A model generated the notes under the pieces. That model did no database searches, was not told the origin of the DNA, and saw only the letters and a list, made by a program, of their open reading frames with translations. A DNA stretch of 64,000 bases from an uncultured Bacteroides sp. (GTDB lineage: Bacteria; Bacteroidota; Bacteroidia; Bacteroidales; Bacteroidaceae), in the NCBI GenBank assembly GCA_900555635.1, contig USLU01000011.1, forward strand, positions 54,775-118,774. Direction: 5' to 3'. The position numbers and the translations under genes were made by a program. How positions within the stretch are numbered: position 1 is the stretch's first letter; each line of letters begins with the position of its first letter. Shown in pieces: positions 34,910 through 44,369 of this stretch.

Positions 34910-37702
34910 TTAGAAAGTAAGCTGGATACCGCCAATAAAGGTACAAGTTGCAGGATATTGCCATGCAATGACACCATTAGCAGAGGTTTCCGGATTATAT
35001 CCTACAAAATCGCTAGCTGTAAATGTATAAAGGTTATCTACTGATACATAAGCACGTAATTTTTGAATAAATGCTTTTTGAATCCAACTTTTCGGCAGTG
35101 TATATCCCAATGTAATATTGCTGATACGTAGATAATTTCCGCTATAGAGATAGCGAGAAGATGTAGCTGTTGCTTTATTAGGGTCACCATAGATATATTG
35201 AGGATGCTTGGCATTCTTATTGTCTTCTGTCCATGAATTAAGAGCTACATCTTCAAGTGGTGTGCGGAATGCCATACCAAAACCTGTAAAAGATGCTCCG
35301 GAATTATATACTTTCCCTCCCAATCGGTAATTGAAATTCAAGTTGAAATCAACTCCTTTCCAAGTAAGGTTTGTTCCAAAACCTCCTAACACTTTTGGAT
35401 CAGCGTCTCCTACATAACGTTTGGCTGCTGCATTGTAGTCAGATGTAGTTTCATCACCTGTTTTATTGAGATACCATAAAGGCTTACCTGTTTCATGATC
35501 TACACTTACATATTCTTTCATATAAAACTGGCTATAAGGATGCCCTTGCTCAACAATCTGGTATGTATATTCCAATGGATCATCAGTAGACAACTTTATA
35601 ACTTCATTTTTGTTCCATGTCAGATTAGCGAAGAAATTCCAGTTCAGATCATTGCGTTGAATGATAGCAGTATTCACAGAGAATTCAATGCCTCGATTAC
35701 GAATAGATCCGATATTCTGATAAGTTTTTGAGATACCGGTAGTCATAGACAAAGGTATTTCAAATAGAGCATCAGAAGTTTCTTCATTATAGAAGTCGAA
35801 TGTTAAATGGATACGTTGAAGGAATGAAATATCAAAACCAACATCAAATTTCTTAGAAACCTCCCAAGTCAATTCTGAGTTAGGAATACTTATCGGTCTC
35901 ATTCCAGGTGTCTGATTGTAGTTATAACCTGAAGAATAGAATCCACGGGCAGCATACCAATCAATATCTTGATTACCCACTGTACCATATGATGCACGTA
36001 GTGTGGCATTTGTAAGAATCTCATTTCCGTTCAGAAATTCTTCACCGGAAATACGCCATTTTCCACCTACTGACCAAAAGTTACCCCAACGATTGTCGGA
36101 ACCGAATACAGATGAACCATCACGGCGGAAAGAGCCGGAAATATAATACTTGTCTGCATAAGAATAATGTGCATCGGCAAAATAAGAGGCTAAGCGAGCT
36201 TCTTTCTTGTAGTATTCATTTCCTTGATCAGTACCGGCTGTTGTAAGGTCACGCATGCCGGAGGCAGCAAATGGGAAATCAGATTTAGCATAGTATTCAT
36301 AGAAATAGCTTTTTTTCTGCATTTCTTGACCTAACATCAGCCCCACATCATGTTTATTGAACTTATGATTCCAACCAATGATATTATTCCAGGTAATAAC
36401 TGTGCTTTTTGAGTTATACTGTTGTCCCAACCCATTATAGTCTTTTGCTTGTGGGTTGTAAAGAGCACTCCAATACTGGTATTGACGTAGTTCATTGATA
36501 TTTACCCCTAAAGTAGTTTTTGCATAGATTCCCTGACCAAAATCTATTTGGAAGTAGGGATTCAAATTCACCATCTGAATTTTGCTTTGGTTGATTTCAC
36601 CGGCTTTCTCGTCCATCAATGCCAATGGATTGTAAGTATTAGTATTGGCATAGTTTCCGTCAGCATCGTAGAAGGGGTCCATTGGTGTTTGGCTTGACAT
36701 AGCCGCAGTGATCGGGCTACTCATTGAGCCGCTTGTGGACAATGAGAATCCATTCTGTGTAGAGTAGCTATATGACGAATTCACACCCAAAGTAGCCCAT
36801 TTGAACTTAGTATCCAAATTGAGACGTCCAGAGAAGCGTTCCAAATCTGATCCGATAACCAAACCTTCTGTATTTAGATAGCCTAAGCCAACGTAGTAGC
36901 CTGTTGAACCAGTACGTCCTTGCATATTGAGGTTATAATCTTGATAATAACCTTTGCGAGTAATAGCATCCACCCAGTCATAGGACGATTTACGATCCCA
37001 GCCAAAATAATCATTTGCTAAATAATCGTAGTTCTTCTGCCAGTCACCACCTTGTGCCGCAGTATAGCCATCTGTAAAGAGTTTCATGGTTTGCTGAGCA
37101 TTAGCAAAGTCCATATTGTTGTTAGCAGTTGTCACAAATCCCTGCTTGATATCAAGATTGATATTGAACTTGCCTTCGGAACCTTTTTTAGTAGTCACTA
37201 CAATTACACCATTAGCTGCACGCGAACCATAAATAGCAGTAGCTGCTGCATCCTTTAATACTGTAATACTTTCAATGTCAGATGGATTAAGTGAGGACAT
37301 TGGATCTATTGTATTGTTTGAGGTATAAGTGAGCGAATTATCATCTGTGTCAGAATCAATAGGCATACCATCAATCACGTAAAGTGGTTGAGTACCAGAG
37401 TTGAGTGAACCACGTCCACGTACATAAATAGATCCCCATATACCTGGCATACTAGTTGAATTGTTCATTTGAATACCCGGTACCGCACCTTCCAACGCCT
37501 TCACAAAATTGGCATCAGTTTTCTTTGCAAGAACATCTTTACCTACAACAGCAGCTGCTCCTGTAAAAGATGCTTTCCGTTGTACACCATAGCCAGTTAC
37601 TACAACTTCGTCCAAAACTTCACTATCAGACTTCAAAGTAACCTTTACTGTTGGTTTAATTGCCACCTCCTGAGACTGCATACCAACGAACGAAACCAAC
37701 AA
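34910..37702 (-). CDS. silent SusC cassette 2 (TonB-dependent receptor lacking its 5' end)
   Basis: An open frame of 930 codons starts at the TTG inside the crossover site. It carries LVSFVGMQSQEVAIKPTVKV and EVLDEVVVTGYGVQRKASFTG, a plug (IYVRGRGSL, YVIDGMPID, ITVLKDAAATAIYGSRAANG) and a barrel ending FIGGIQLTF. It has no signal peptide and no promoter. Fused to the expressed N-terminus it would be about 1002 residues, the shortest of the five. It is not an obvious paralogue of any other cassette here (VVTGYG rather than VVAYG or VVTAVG). SusD 2 follows at 33 bp. Confidence 0.85.
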   Translation of the reverse strand: MLVSFVGMQSQEVAIKPTVKVTLKSDSEVLDEVVVTGYGVQRKASFTGAAAVVGKDVLAKKTDANFVKALEGAVPGIQMNNSTSMPGIWGSIYVRGRGSLNSGTQPLYVIDGMPIDSDTDDNSLTYTSNNTIDPMSSLNPSDIESITVLKDAAATAIYGSRAANGVIVVTTKKGSEGKFNINLDIKQGFVTTANNNMDFANAQQTMKLFTDGYTAAQGGDWQKNYDYLANDYFGWDRKSSYDWVDAITRKGYYQDYNLNMQGRTGSTGYYVGLGYLNTEGLVIGSDLERFSGRLNLDTKFKWATLGVNSSYSYSTQNGFSLSTSGSMSSPITAAMSSQTPMDPFYDADGNYANTNTYNPLALMDEKAGEINQSKIQMVNLNPYFQIDFGQGIYAKTTLGVNINELRQYQYWSALYNPQAKDYNGLGQQYNSKSTVITWNNIIGWNHKFNKHDVGLMLGQEMQKKSYFYEYYAKSDFPFAASGMRDLTTAGTDQGNEYYKKEARLASYFADAHYSYADKYYISGSFRRDGSSVFGSDNRWGNFWSVGGKWRISGEEFLNGNEILTNATLRASYGTVGNQDIDWYAARGFYSSGYNYNQTPGMRPISIPNSELTWEVSKKFDVGFDISFLQRIHLTFDFYNEETSDALFEIPLSMTTGISKTYQNIGSIRNRGIEFSVNTAIIQRNDLNWNFFANLTWNKNEVIKLSTDDPLEYTYQIVEQGHPYSQFYMKEYVSVDHETGKPLWYLNKTGDETTSDYNAAAKRYVGDADPKVLGGFGTNLTWKGVDFNLNFNYRLGGKVYNSGASFTGFGMAFRTPLEDVALNSWTEDNKNAKHPQYIYGDPNKATATSSRYLYSGNYLRISNITLGYTLPKSWIQKAFIQKLRAYVSVDNLYTFTASDFVGYNPETSANGVIAWQYPATCTFIGGIQLTF

Positions 37703-37717
37703 AGTCTTCGCAGAACT
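37700..37717 (-). repeat. shufflon crossover site 2
   Basis: The complement of AGTTCTGCGAAGACTTTG sits here, same direction as sites 1 and A. The 25 bp downstream of the core (in gene direction) are identical to those of sites 3 and 4 at least through GGTATGCAGTC. Confidence 0.8.
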
Positions 37718-38064
37718 ACACGATGTATAATGTATTGATAATTAAATATATATGATTTTCGCAAAATTTGTAATTGTATTCAATATATCAACTGTAGACT
37801 ATTATGAACGAGGGAAGAATAGTAGAATTTTAACTATAAAGCTACCAGGATTAAGTTTAAACGACTGAAATTAAGCACATTGCTTTGATCGATTTTCAAA
37901 TTAATCAAATAAAAAACATACTTGATACTTAATGAGAAGTATAATTGTCAACATAGACTAATAAGAGTATTACAGATAAAAATGAACAGTTAATGCAGAA
38001 TTTTAAATATAGGAATAGTAGATATGTAAATATAATTGCAATGTTATAAAGCAACAAATACAAA
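37718..38064. other. AT-rich gap between silent cassette 2 and the active operon's terminator
   Basis: About 350 bp of AT-rich DNA without a coding frame. I see no promoter for cassette 2 on the minus strand. Nothing else is recognisable. Confidence 0.5.
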
Positions 38065-38099
38065 AAAAGGAGATGTGTCGTAGAGTCACATCTCCTTTT
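38065..38099 (-). terminator. terminator of the active SusC operon
   Basis: Arms AAAAGGAGATGTG and CACATCTCCTTTT (13 bp, perfect) surround a 9-bp loop with A/T tracts, 50 bp after the last gene of the active operon. Confidence 0.8.
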
Positions 38100-38150
38100 A
38101 AAATTAGTCTTTCTTTAATACTTTGAGCACTTTGCTCAGTTATTACTTTT

Positions 38151-39026
38151 TTAGTGTTTAATCAACCAACTTGCACTAGTAGTAAATGTACCTTGGTCAA
38201 CTCCTACTGTACCAGAGAAAGTAATAGTACCATTACATGCATCGATAGTACCTGAAGCAGCAACAAAGAAATTGGTATAACTTCCATAACTATCATACAA
38301 TACCTGTTTGGGTACAGATACTGTATGAACAGTAGGATCTATTATTATGCGTATGTTTGAATCTTCGTAGAAACCTTCTACTTCCAATTCTGTTTCAGAA
38401 ATCATAGATACTTTAACCGGATATACATCACCATCATAGAATGGAGCAGAGTTGTCAACGATAAGCATATCGCCAGTAAATTCTTCCAATATTAACGGAC
38501 AAACTACAGCATATCTTACATTATAAGAATAGGCTCTACCATCAACTTCCCAACCTGTAAACACCTTATTATTGAAACCTGTTTCAGCTGTCCAACCATT
38601 TACAACATAACCGTCCTTCAATATTGCATTTGCAGTAAAATACATTGTTTCGCCTAATGACGGTGCAGTTAAACCGAATTTTTTATAAACATCTGCAAAG
38701 TCAACTGTAATTTCTTTAGGAAACTCAGTAATGTTATCAATGACTACTTTAGAAGTAGTTTCACCTGCGGCATTTGTAAATACACACAGAAGCTGTGCAT
38801 AATCCAACATTGAGTAATCACCTTGTTGTTTGGGAATAGTCATTTTAATTTTATAATTACCTTCCGTTGTTCCTGCAGAAAGAACGCCATCTGTGCCATC
38901 TACACGGGCAATGTCAATTACGACACCGTCCTTTACATCCTCCAATGGATAGGGAAGATCTTGGTCACAGCTAACAGTCAGCAATGCCATAAGGACAGTT
39001 GCCAAGAATAATTGTATATATTTCAT
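38151..39026 (-). CDS. SusE/SusF-like surface lipoprotein of the active operon
   Basis: A lipoprotein of about 291 residues (from MKYIQLFLATVLMALLTVSC, lipid on Cys20). An ATG six codons earlier at 39044 is possible but gives a worse signal. The N-terminal half is beta-rich and immunoglobulin-like (GNYKIKMTIPKQQGDYSMLD), the C-terminal half has YPVKVSMISETELEVEGFY and TFSGTVGVDQGTF. The position after SusC and SusD suits a SusE/F-type accessory binding protein, although no carbohydrate-binding signature is recognised. It is the third gene of the only cassette presently linked to a promoter. Confidence 0.7.
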   Translation of the reverse strand: MKYIQLFLATVLMALLTVSCDQDLPYPLEDVKDGVVIDIARVDGTDGVLSAGTTEGNYKIKMTIPKQQGDYSMLDYAQLLCVFTNAAGETTSKVVIDNITEFPKEITVDFADVYKKFGLTAPSLGETMYFTANAILKDGYVVNGWTAETGFNNKVFTGWEVDGRAYSYNVRYAVVCPLILEEFTGDMLIVDNSAPFYDGDVYPVKVSMISETELEVEGFYEDSNIRIIIDPTVHTVSVPKQVLYDSYGSYTNFFVAASGTIDACNGTITFSGTVGVDQGTFTTSASWLIKH

Positions 39027-39055
39027 ATTATTGTAAAATTTCATAGTTAAACATA

Positions 39056-40732
39056 TTATTTATCCCAGAATACAATCGGAGTACTTAAGTTTCTACCACT
39101 GTTTGTAACGTTCGGGTTACGGGTAACTTCACTTGTTGGATACCACATTGCTCTCGGATATGCATTAATACCTTTTAAAGGAATATCAATAGGACCAAGT
39201 TCAGGAGCTTTACTGCTCTTATAAGGTGATTGAGCATAATCAGTACCCGGACTCAATAATGTAGGATAACCTGTACGGCGGATATCATTATATGCTTCAA
39301 CCGGATTGAAGAAATTAGCAATCCATTTCTGAGTCATTACAATGCGAAGCTTTTCTTCGTTACTTGCTGCTGCATCAAATTTAGCTAAAACTTTTCCAAC
39401 AAAAGCAGTAACTACATCTGCTGCAATTGTAGGTACAGCAACACCATCAGCTTTTGCAGCTTGGGATACTGAATTCACGTGAGTTATAGAACGTTTGATA
39501 CCAGCTTCTAAAGCGGCCTTGGCATCCCCTGTTACCTCTCCGGTTAGATAAAGCTCTGCCAACAAGAATGGAACAGAGTAAGCTTGTAGCATTTTCTCAG
39601 GTGCAATACCAGTACCTACACTCTTATCACATTTACCACCATTACCGTCATCATATTTACCACCACATGGATAGATTCCAATAAAGGAAGAAGTTGAACG
39701 TTGGTCATTACCCGATGATGAAGAGTTGGATGCAAAAAATATAGAAACAAATGCACCGCTACGATAATCAGTTGTATTTTGCGCTTCACCATCTGCCTTG
39801 ATTTGATTTACCCAATAATATGGAATACGTGGGTCAGTAATACCAGCAAGTGGATTATTTTTCACATTCAAATCTAAACCAGACATTGTTTCAAAAAGCC
39901 ACGGGCTGATGTAATAAGTACTTTGCCCTCCAAGATATTCGTCAACATAAGCAGGGTTGCGTTCATCCGGATTGTCTTTTGCTGTGTGCTTAAATTCAAA
40001 ATCTTCTCCATCCTTCATGAAGTTATTTTCAGCAAGCAAAGCAGTAAGCTTCTCATTCCAACCCGTGATTTCACCTTTTGCTTTTCTTGACTGTACCAAT
40101 AGTTTTAGTTTCAGAGTATTACCCATTCTAACCCATTTGTTTTTGTCACCATTGTAAATCAAGTCATCAGAAGACGGCTTTAACAAATTGGGAGCTTCTG
40201 TATTATTCAAATTACTGATAGCATCATCTATCAAAGCGAGCAGAGAGTTATAAACAGCTTGACCTTTGTCCAAAGCCGGAGCATAATTTCCTTCTACATT
40301 GAATTCTGTGTAAGGTATATCTCCCCATAAATCCACAATACTTGCAAATGCATAAGCCTTCAGCAATTTACCTATACCAGCATAGATTAAATTTCCTCCT
40401 TCTTCAGCAGCAGTAATAACGGCATCCGTATTTTTTAGACCATAAGTATAAGCTTGCAGCCAAGAATTACCAAGTGAAGCTGTAGAAGCCGTTATACCAA
40501 AGTTATCAACTTCACGAGAAGATAAATGAAATACATAAGAAGGCAATGATGAACCTATATAATTCCCAGAAGCAAATGCCATAGCAATGTCATATTCCGC
40601 TCCGGTTAATACTTTGTTCAATTCAGCTTTAGTCGGTTTATTGGGGTCATCATTGATGTCAAGGTATTGAGAACAACTAGTGTTGACAAACAAGACTGAT
40701 GCCAATATAAATATATATTTTTTAATTTTCAT
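39056..40732 (-). CDS. SusD-like nutrient-binding lipoprotein, active cassette
   Basis: The 558-residue lipoprotein (Cys20 in VNTSCSQYLDI) belongs to the SusD-like_2 branch rather than classical SusD: YLDINDDPNKPTKAELNKVLTGAEYDIA near the start, GKLLKAYAFASIVDLWGDIPYTE, and NPVEAYNDIRRTGYPTL near the end. It lies 11 bp after the complete SusC and is probably the lid of that receiver. The SusD of cassette 3 is of the same branch, while cassettes 1, 2 and 4 have classical types. The ligand is unknown. Confidence 0.88.
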   Translation of the reverse strand: MKIKKYIFILASVLFVNTSCSQYLDINDDPNKPTKAELNKVLTGAEYDIAMAFASGNYIGSSLPSYVFHLSSREVDNFGITASTASLGNSWLQAYTYGLKNTDAVITAAEEGGNLIYAGIGKLLKAYAFASIVDLWGDIPYTEFNVEGNYAPALDKGQAVYNSLLALIDDAISNLNNTEAPNLLKPSSDDLIYNGDKNKWVRMGNTLKLKLLVQSRKAKGEITGWNEKLTALLAENNFMKDGEDFEFKHTAKDNPDERNPAYVDEYLGGQSTYYISPWLFETMSGLDLNVKNNPLAGITDPRIPYYWVNQIKADGEAQNTTDYRSGAFVSIFFASNSSSSGNDQRSTSSFIGIYPCGGKYDDGNGGKCDKSVGTGIAPEKMLQAYSVPFLLAELYLTGEVTGDAKAALEAGIKRSITHVNSVSQAAKADGVAVPTIAADVVTAFVGKVLAKFDAAASNEEKLRIVMTQKWIANFFNPVEAYNDIRRTGYPTLLSPGTDYAQSPYKSSKAPELGPIDIPLKGINAYPRAMWYPTSEVTRNPNVTNSGRNLSTPIVFWDK

Positions 40733-40743
40733 ACGTTCGGTTT

Positions 40744-43700
40744 TTAGAATGTGAGTTTAAGATTGAATCCATAACGTCTTGTATTCGGTGCAGAAGTATA
40801 GTCAATACCTTGTATATTGCCACCACCATAACTGCTGGCTGTAGGATCGTAATTACTATGCTTAGGAACATTTGGTGCCCAGAACCACAAGTTGCGAGCT
40901 ACAAATGAAATATTAGCTGAACCAATGAATGTCTTAGCCAACCAAGATTTGGGAAGTTGGTAGCCAAGGCTTATTTCACGCAGACGGATTGTAGTAGCGT
41001 CATAAACAGCTGCTTCGTCTACACCATTTATAGCAAATGAAGATACTGTAGAACTTCCAGTAAACCATAAGTCATTCTCACGTAATTGGACATTATTAGG
41101 AATCTTATTTCCATTAGCATCCAACAAAGGTTTTTTAGTAGAAGGATCAGCTAAGTATCCCGGCATGATACGAGAACCGTAACGGTTTTCTGTGTCTTTT
41201 GTAACACCGCGTCCCAACAAGTCTGTAATATAAGATGTCCAAACACATCCACCAACTTGAGCATCTACCAAGAATGACAATGTTATACCTTTATAAGTAA
41301 ATGTATTGTTCAAGCTTAGTTTATAATCAGGAGCAGGATTACCCAAATATCCTTGTTCATCATCTACCAAATAGAAACCAGAATTAGGATCAACTAAAAG
41401 ATTTCCTTCTTCATCACGTGCAAACTTATCTCCAACTAGCATACCATAAGGTTGACCAACTTCCAATACAGCTCCCGGAGTAGCGAAACCGGTAGCCAAA
41501 GATACACGATCAACACCTTCTGCCAGTTCTTTTACTTCACTGTCATTCTTCGTATAAGTGAAATACATATCCCACTTGAAGTTATTGTTCATTATGGGTA
41601 CTAAATTCAAACCAACTTCGATACCATGATTGTTCATTTTACCAAAGTTTGTATAGTAGCTACCATAACCTGTTGAATAAGGAAGACTCAAAGGAGCAAT
41701 CTGATTTGTTGAGTTACGATTGTACCATGTGAAATCCAAGTTCACTCTACTCTTCAAGAATTGCAATTCTGCACCAAATTCAACTTCAGAAGTGAATTCC
41801 GGTTTCAATTCAGGATCAAACATAGAGCTTGGCAATGACAAGATCGGTCGTCCGTTGAAAGGTTGTCCCAAACTAAATGTTCCGTTTTTGTAATAAGCAC
41901 CGGCATCATTACCTACCTTAGCCCAACTCAAACGTACTTTACCGAACTTGATAATATCTTCATTGATATTGAAAGCATCTGTGAATACAAATGAACCGGC
42001 AACAGAAGGATAGAAGAAACTACGATTGCCACTAGGCAAAGTAGAAGAGAAGTCATTACGTCCTGTTACACTCAAGAAGGCAAAATTCTTATAATCAAGA
42101 GTTGCTTCTCCAAAAATTGCCCACAAACGAGTTCTTGTATAATATTCTTCAGAAGTTTGCGATTCTGTATTATTGATATTGTAAACACCAGGAGACATTA
42201 TATTCAAACCTGTTGTTTGAGTATTCGTTGATGTAAACTGGTTCACATTGTGACCCAAAGAACCTTTCAATCCCCAATCTTTATGAAGAGGCACATCGAA
42301 GCGGAGTAATAAAGTTGACTCAATTTCTTGTGTATCATAAGATTCTACGCGAATACGTCCTTTACCACCTACAGCTCTTGAACCAATGTTCAGCACTTCC
42401 TTACGATCCATTTTGAAATCATTGATACCTACACGGTAGTCAACAGAAAGCCATTTAGTGATATCGTAACCAACATTAAAATTGGCAACAGTTCTATCCA
42501 TAGTTGTTCTGATCTTATTATACTTCCATGACCACAGCGGATTATCTGCCTGGTCACCAACAAAGAATAATGATTTATGGTCGGGAGTTTCATAAGGAAG
42601 AGACATATCCCAGTTACGACCGAGAATTAATGCACGGGCAAACGAAGAAGCACCAATGTTTGATGACTGATTATTACCAAACATAGGACCATTCTGCTGA
42701 GTTCTTGAGAAAGAAACATTTCCACCAACACGAACACCGTTAGTTAATGTTTGATTTCCACCTACGCTGATAGAATAACGACCAAAGTCTGCATCAGGAA
42801 TATAGCTATCTTGATCCATCTTCGAAACAGTTGCAGTAAAATTGCCACTTTCTGTATAGCGGTTGATGTTCAACGACAAATCGTAAATACCTCCCATTTC
42901 AAACAAATCCTTTACGTTATTTTCGTAAGCTTTATAAGGAATCATTTTAGGTAGATCAGGATAAGCTTTTCCATAAATATTTGCAGAGAACATGCTCAGA
43001 GGCACCTCTGTTAAGTCAGTAAACGCAGCACCCCAAGAACCATTTACACCTTGAGCAATAAAGTTATCACCTGTACCGAATTTATTTTGGTAATCAGGCA
43101 AACCTGCAATTTGCTCCATTGTATAAGAGGCGTTCAAAGTGATTTCCATACCTTTACCTGCCTTATTTTTGCTCTTAGAACCACTCTTGGTTGTTATAAG
43201 AACAACACCATTTGCGGCACGAGATCCATACAATGCAGCAGCTGCCGCACCTTTCAAGACATTCATTGATTCGATATCATTCGGGTCAAGAGTAGAAATA
43301 CCGCTACCATAAGCACCACCGGCTTCAGTTGCCTGATTTGAAGATGCAACTTCCGTATTACTATAAGGTACACCATCCACAACATAAAGAGGCTGATTGC
43401 TTCCAAGGAATGATGAATTACCACGAATAGTCATACGTGTAGCAGAACCTGCCGCACCTGAAGGTGAGTTAATTACAACACCAGGAATCTTACCTTCCAA
43501 AGAACGTATTAAGTCCGGTTCAGCCTTTTGGATAGCTTCATCTGCATCGACTTTTGATACAGCATAGCCTAATGAGCGTTCTGCGCGTTGAATGCCGACC
43601 GCCGTTACCACAACCTCATCTAGTAGTTTAGCATCGGACTTCAAGATAACTTTCAAGTTAGCTTTTATAGCCACTTCTTGGGTCTGCATACCAATGTAGG

Positions 43701-43926
43701 AAATTACCAAAGTCTTCGCAGAACTTGGTACGTTTGGTAATGTAAAATCACCATCTACACCAGTAATAGTACCAATTTGTGTACCTTTTACTAATACAGA
43801 GGCTCCAATAACTGGCTGCCCGTCTTCTTCAGAAATTACAACACCTGTAACCTTCTGGGTTTGGGCAGTTACTAGGCCTATTCCGACAAAAAGACAGGCC
43901 AATAACAGCATTAATTTTCTTTTCAT
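40744..43926 (-). CDS. complete SusC-type TonB-dependent receptor (expressed cassette)
   Basis: The 1060-residue protein is the only full SusC here. The signal peptide is MKRKLMLLLACLFVGIGLVTAQ. A CarboxypepD_reg-like domain (about 24-95; VTGVVISEEDGQPVIGASV, GVDGDFTLPNV) is followed by a plug (VVTAVGIQR, IRGNSSFLG, YVVDGVPYS, MNVLKGAAAAALYGSRAANG) and a barrel to the terminal LKLTF. Codons 68-73 (SSAKTL) are the 18-bp crossover site, so the first 67 residues belong to the fixed expression segment and the rest is exchangeable. A good promoter lies 57 bp upstream. It forms an operon with SusD-like and SusE-like genes and imports an unknown ligand with TonB energy. Confidence 0.92.
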   Translation of the reverse strand: MKRKLMLLLACLFVGIGLVTAQTQKVTGVVISEEDGQPVIGASVLVKGTQIGTITGVDGDFTLPNVPSSAKTLVISYIGMQTQEVAIKANLKVILKSDAKLLDEVVVTAVGIQRAERSLGYAVSKVDADEAIQKAEPDLIRSLEGKIPGVVINSPSGAAGSATRMTIRGNSSFLGSNQPLYVVDGVPYSNTEVASSNQATEAGGAYGSGISTLDPNDIESMNVLKGAAAAALYGSRAANGVVLITTKSGSKSKNKAGKGMEITLNASYTMEQIAGLPDYQNKFGTGDNFIAQGVNGSWGAAFTDLTEVPLSMFSANIYGKAYPDLPKMIPYKAYENNVKDLFEMGGIYDLSLNINRYTESGNFTATVSKMDQDSYIPDADFGRYSISVGGNQTLTNGVRVGGNVSFSRTQQNGPMFGNNQSSNIGASSFARALILGRNWDMSLPYETPDHKSLFFVGDQADNPLWSWKYNKIRTTMDRTVANFNVGYDITKWLSVDYRVGINDFKMDRKEVLNIGSRAVGGKGRIRVESYDTQEIESTLLLRFDVPLHKDWGLKGSLGHNVNQFTSTNTQTTGLNIMSPGVYNINNTESQTSEEYYTRTRLWAIFGEATLDYKNFAFLSVTGRNDFSSTLPSGNRSFFYPSVAGSFVFTDAFNINEDIIKFGKVRLSWAKVGNDAGAYYKNGTFSLGQPFNGRPILSLPSSMFDPELKPEFTSEVEFGAELQFLKSRVNLDFTWYNRNSTNQIAPLSLPYSTGYGSYYTNFGKMNNHGIEVGLNLVPIMNNNFKWDMYFTYTKNDSEVKELAEGVDRVSLATGFATPGAVLEVGQPYGMLVGDKFARDEEGNLLVDPNSGFYLVDDEQGYLGNPAPDYKLSLNNTFTYKGITLSFLVDAQVGGCVWTSYITDLLGRGVTKDTENRYGSRIMPGYLADPSTKKPLLDANGNKIPNNVQLRENDLWFTGSSTVSSFAINGVDEAAVYDATTIRLREISLGYQLPKSWLAKTFIGSANISFVARNLWFWAPNVPKHSNYDPTASSYGGGNIQGIDYTSAPNTRRYGFNLKLTF
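43708..43725 (-). repeat. shufflon crossover site A (expressed copy)
   Basis: The complement of AGTTCTGCGAAGACTTTG sits inside the complete SusC gene, codons 68-73. The flanks (CCA before, GTAATTTCC after) differ from the silent copies, so identity is limited to the 18-bp core plus scattered codon matches. Confidence 0.8.
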
Positions 43927-43982
43927 AAATTCTCTCTTAAAGTTTAACTTTACATTAATTGTTTCTTTACTCTAACAAAATG

Positions 43983-44013
43983 CAAATATATTAATAAATA
44001 TGAAACAGACAAT
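43983..44013 (-). promoter_or_regulatory. promoter of the SusC expression segment
   Basis: On the minus strand, -33-like ATTG (44013-44010), a 19-bp spacer and a perfect -7 TATATTTG (43990-43983) lie 57 bp before the SusC start. It is the only convincing promoter for any of the five SusC bodies, and it lies inside the invertible promoter-recombinase segment. Confidence 0.7.
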
Positions 44014-44369
44014 TGTTTTATTGAAAAAACCTTGTAAATCTATCAATTTGTTAATTATATGCCTTTTTTTATGCTCAATAGCAGCTTTTTTGCACTTAAA
44101 AAACCTAAATGAGCCTAATTAGTCTATCACTCTGTTTCGAGTATTTTTGCAATAAGGCTCTCGAAATACACACTTTTTAAACCAAAATGGTTAAAAAAAC
44201 AATGGATAAGAGTATAAAAGAGCTCTTATTAGAGACAATTTGAGAATTTTTAGATATCAGAAATTTAAAAGGAACTCATATAAAAAGTCTCTTTTTGCAG
44301 ATATTAATTCTTATTCAGTTCTCGTAAAGCACAGAATATCGTCTTATTTGTTCATAGTATTAACTAAAA
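44014..44369. other. gap between SusC promoter and recombinase gene
   Basis: About 355 bp, AT-rich, no coding frame. A plus-strand -7-like TATTTTTG at 44142-44149 may serve the recombinase with a leader of about 215 nt; its -33 partner is not clear. Confidence 0.45.
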
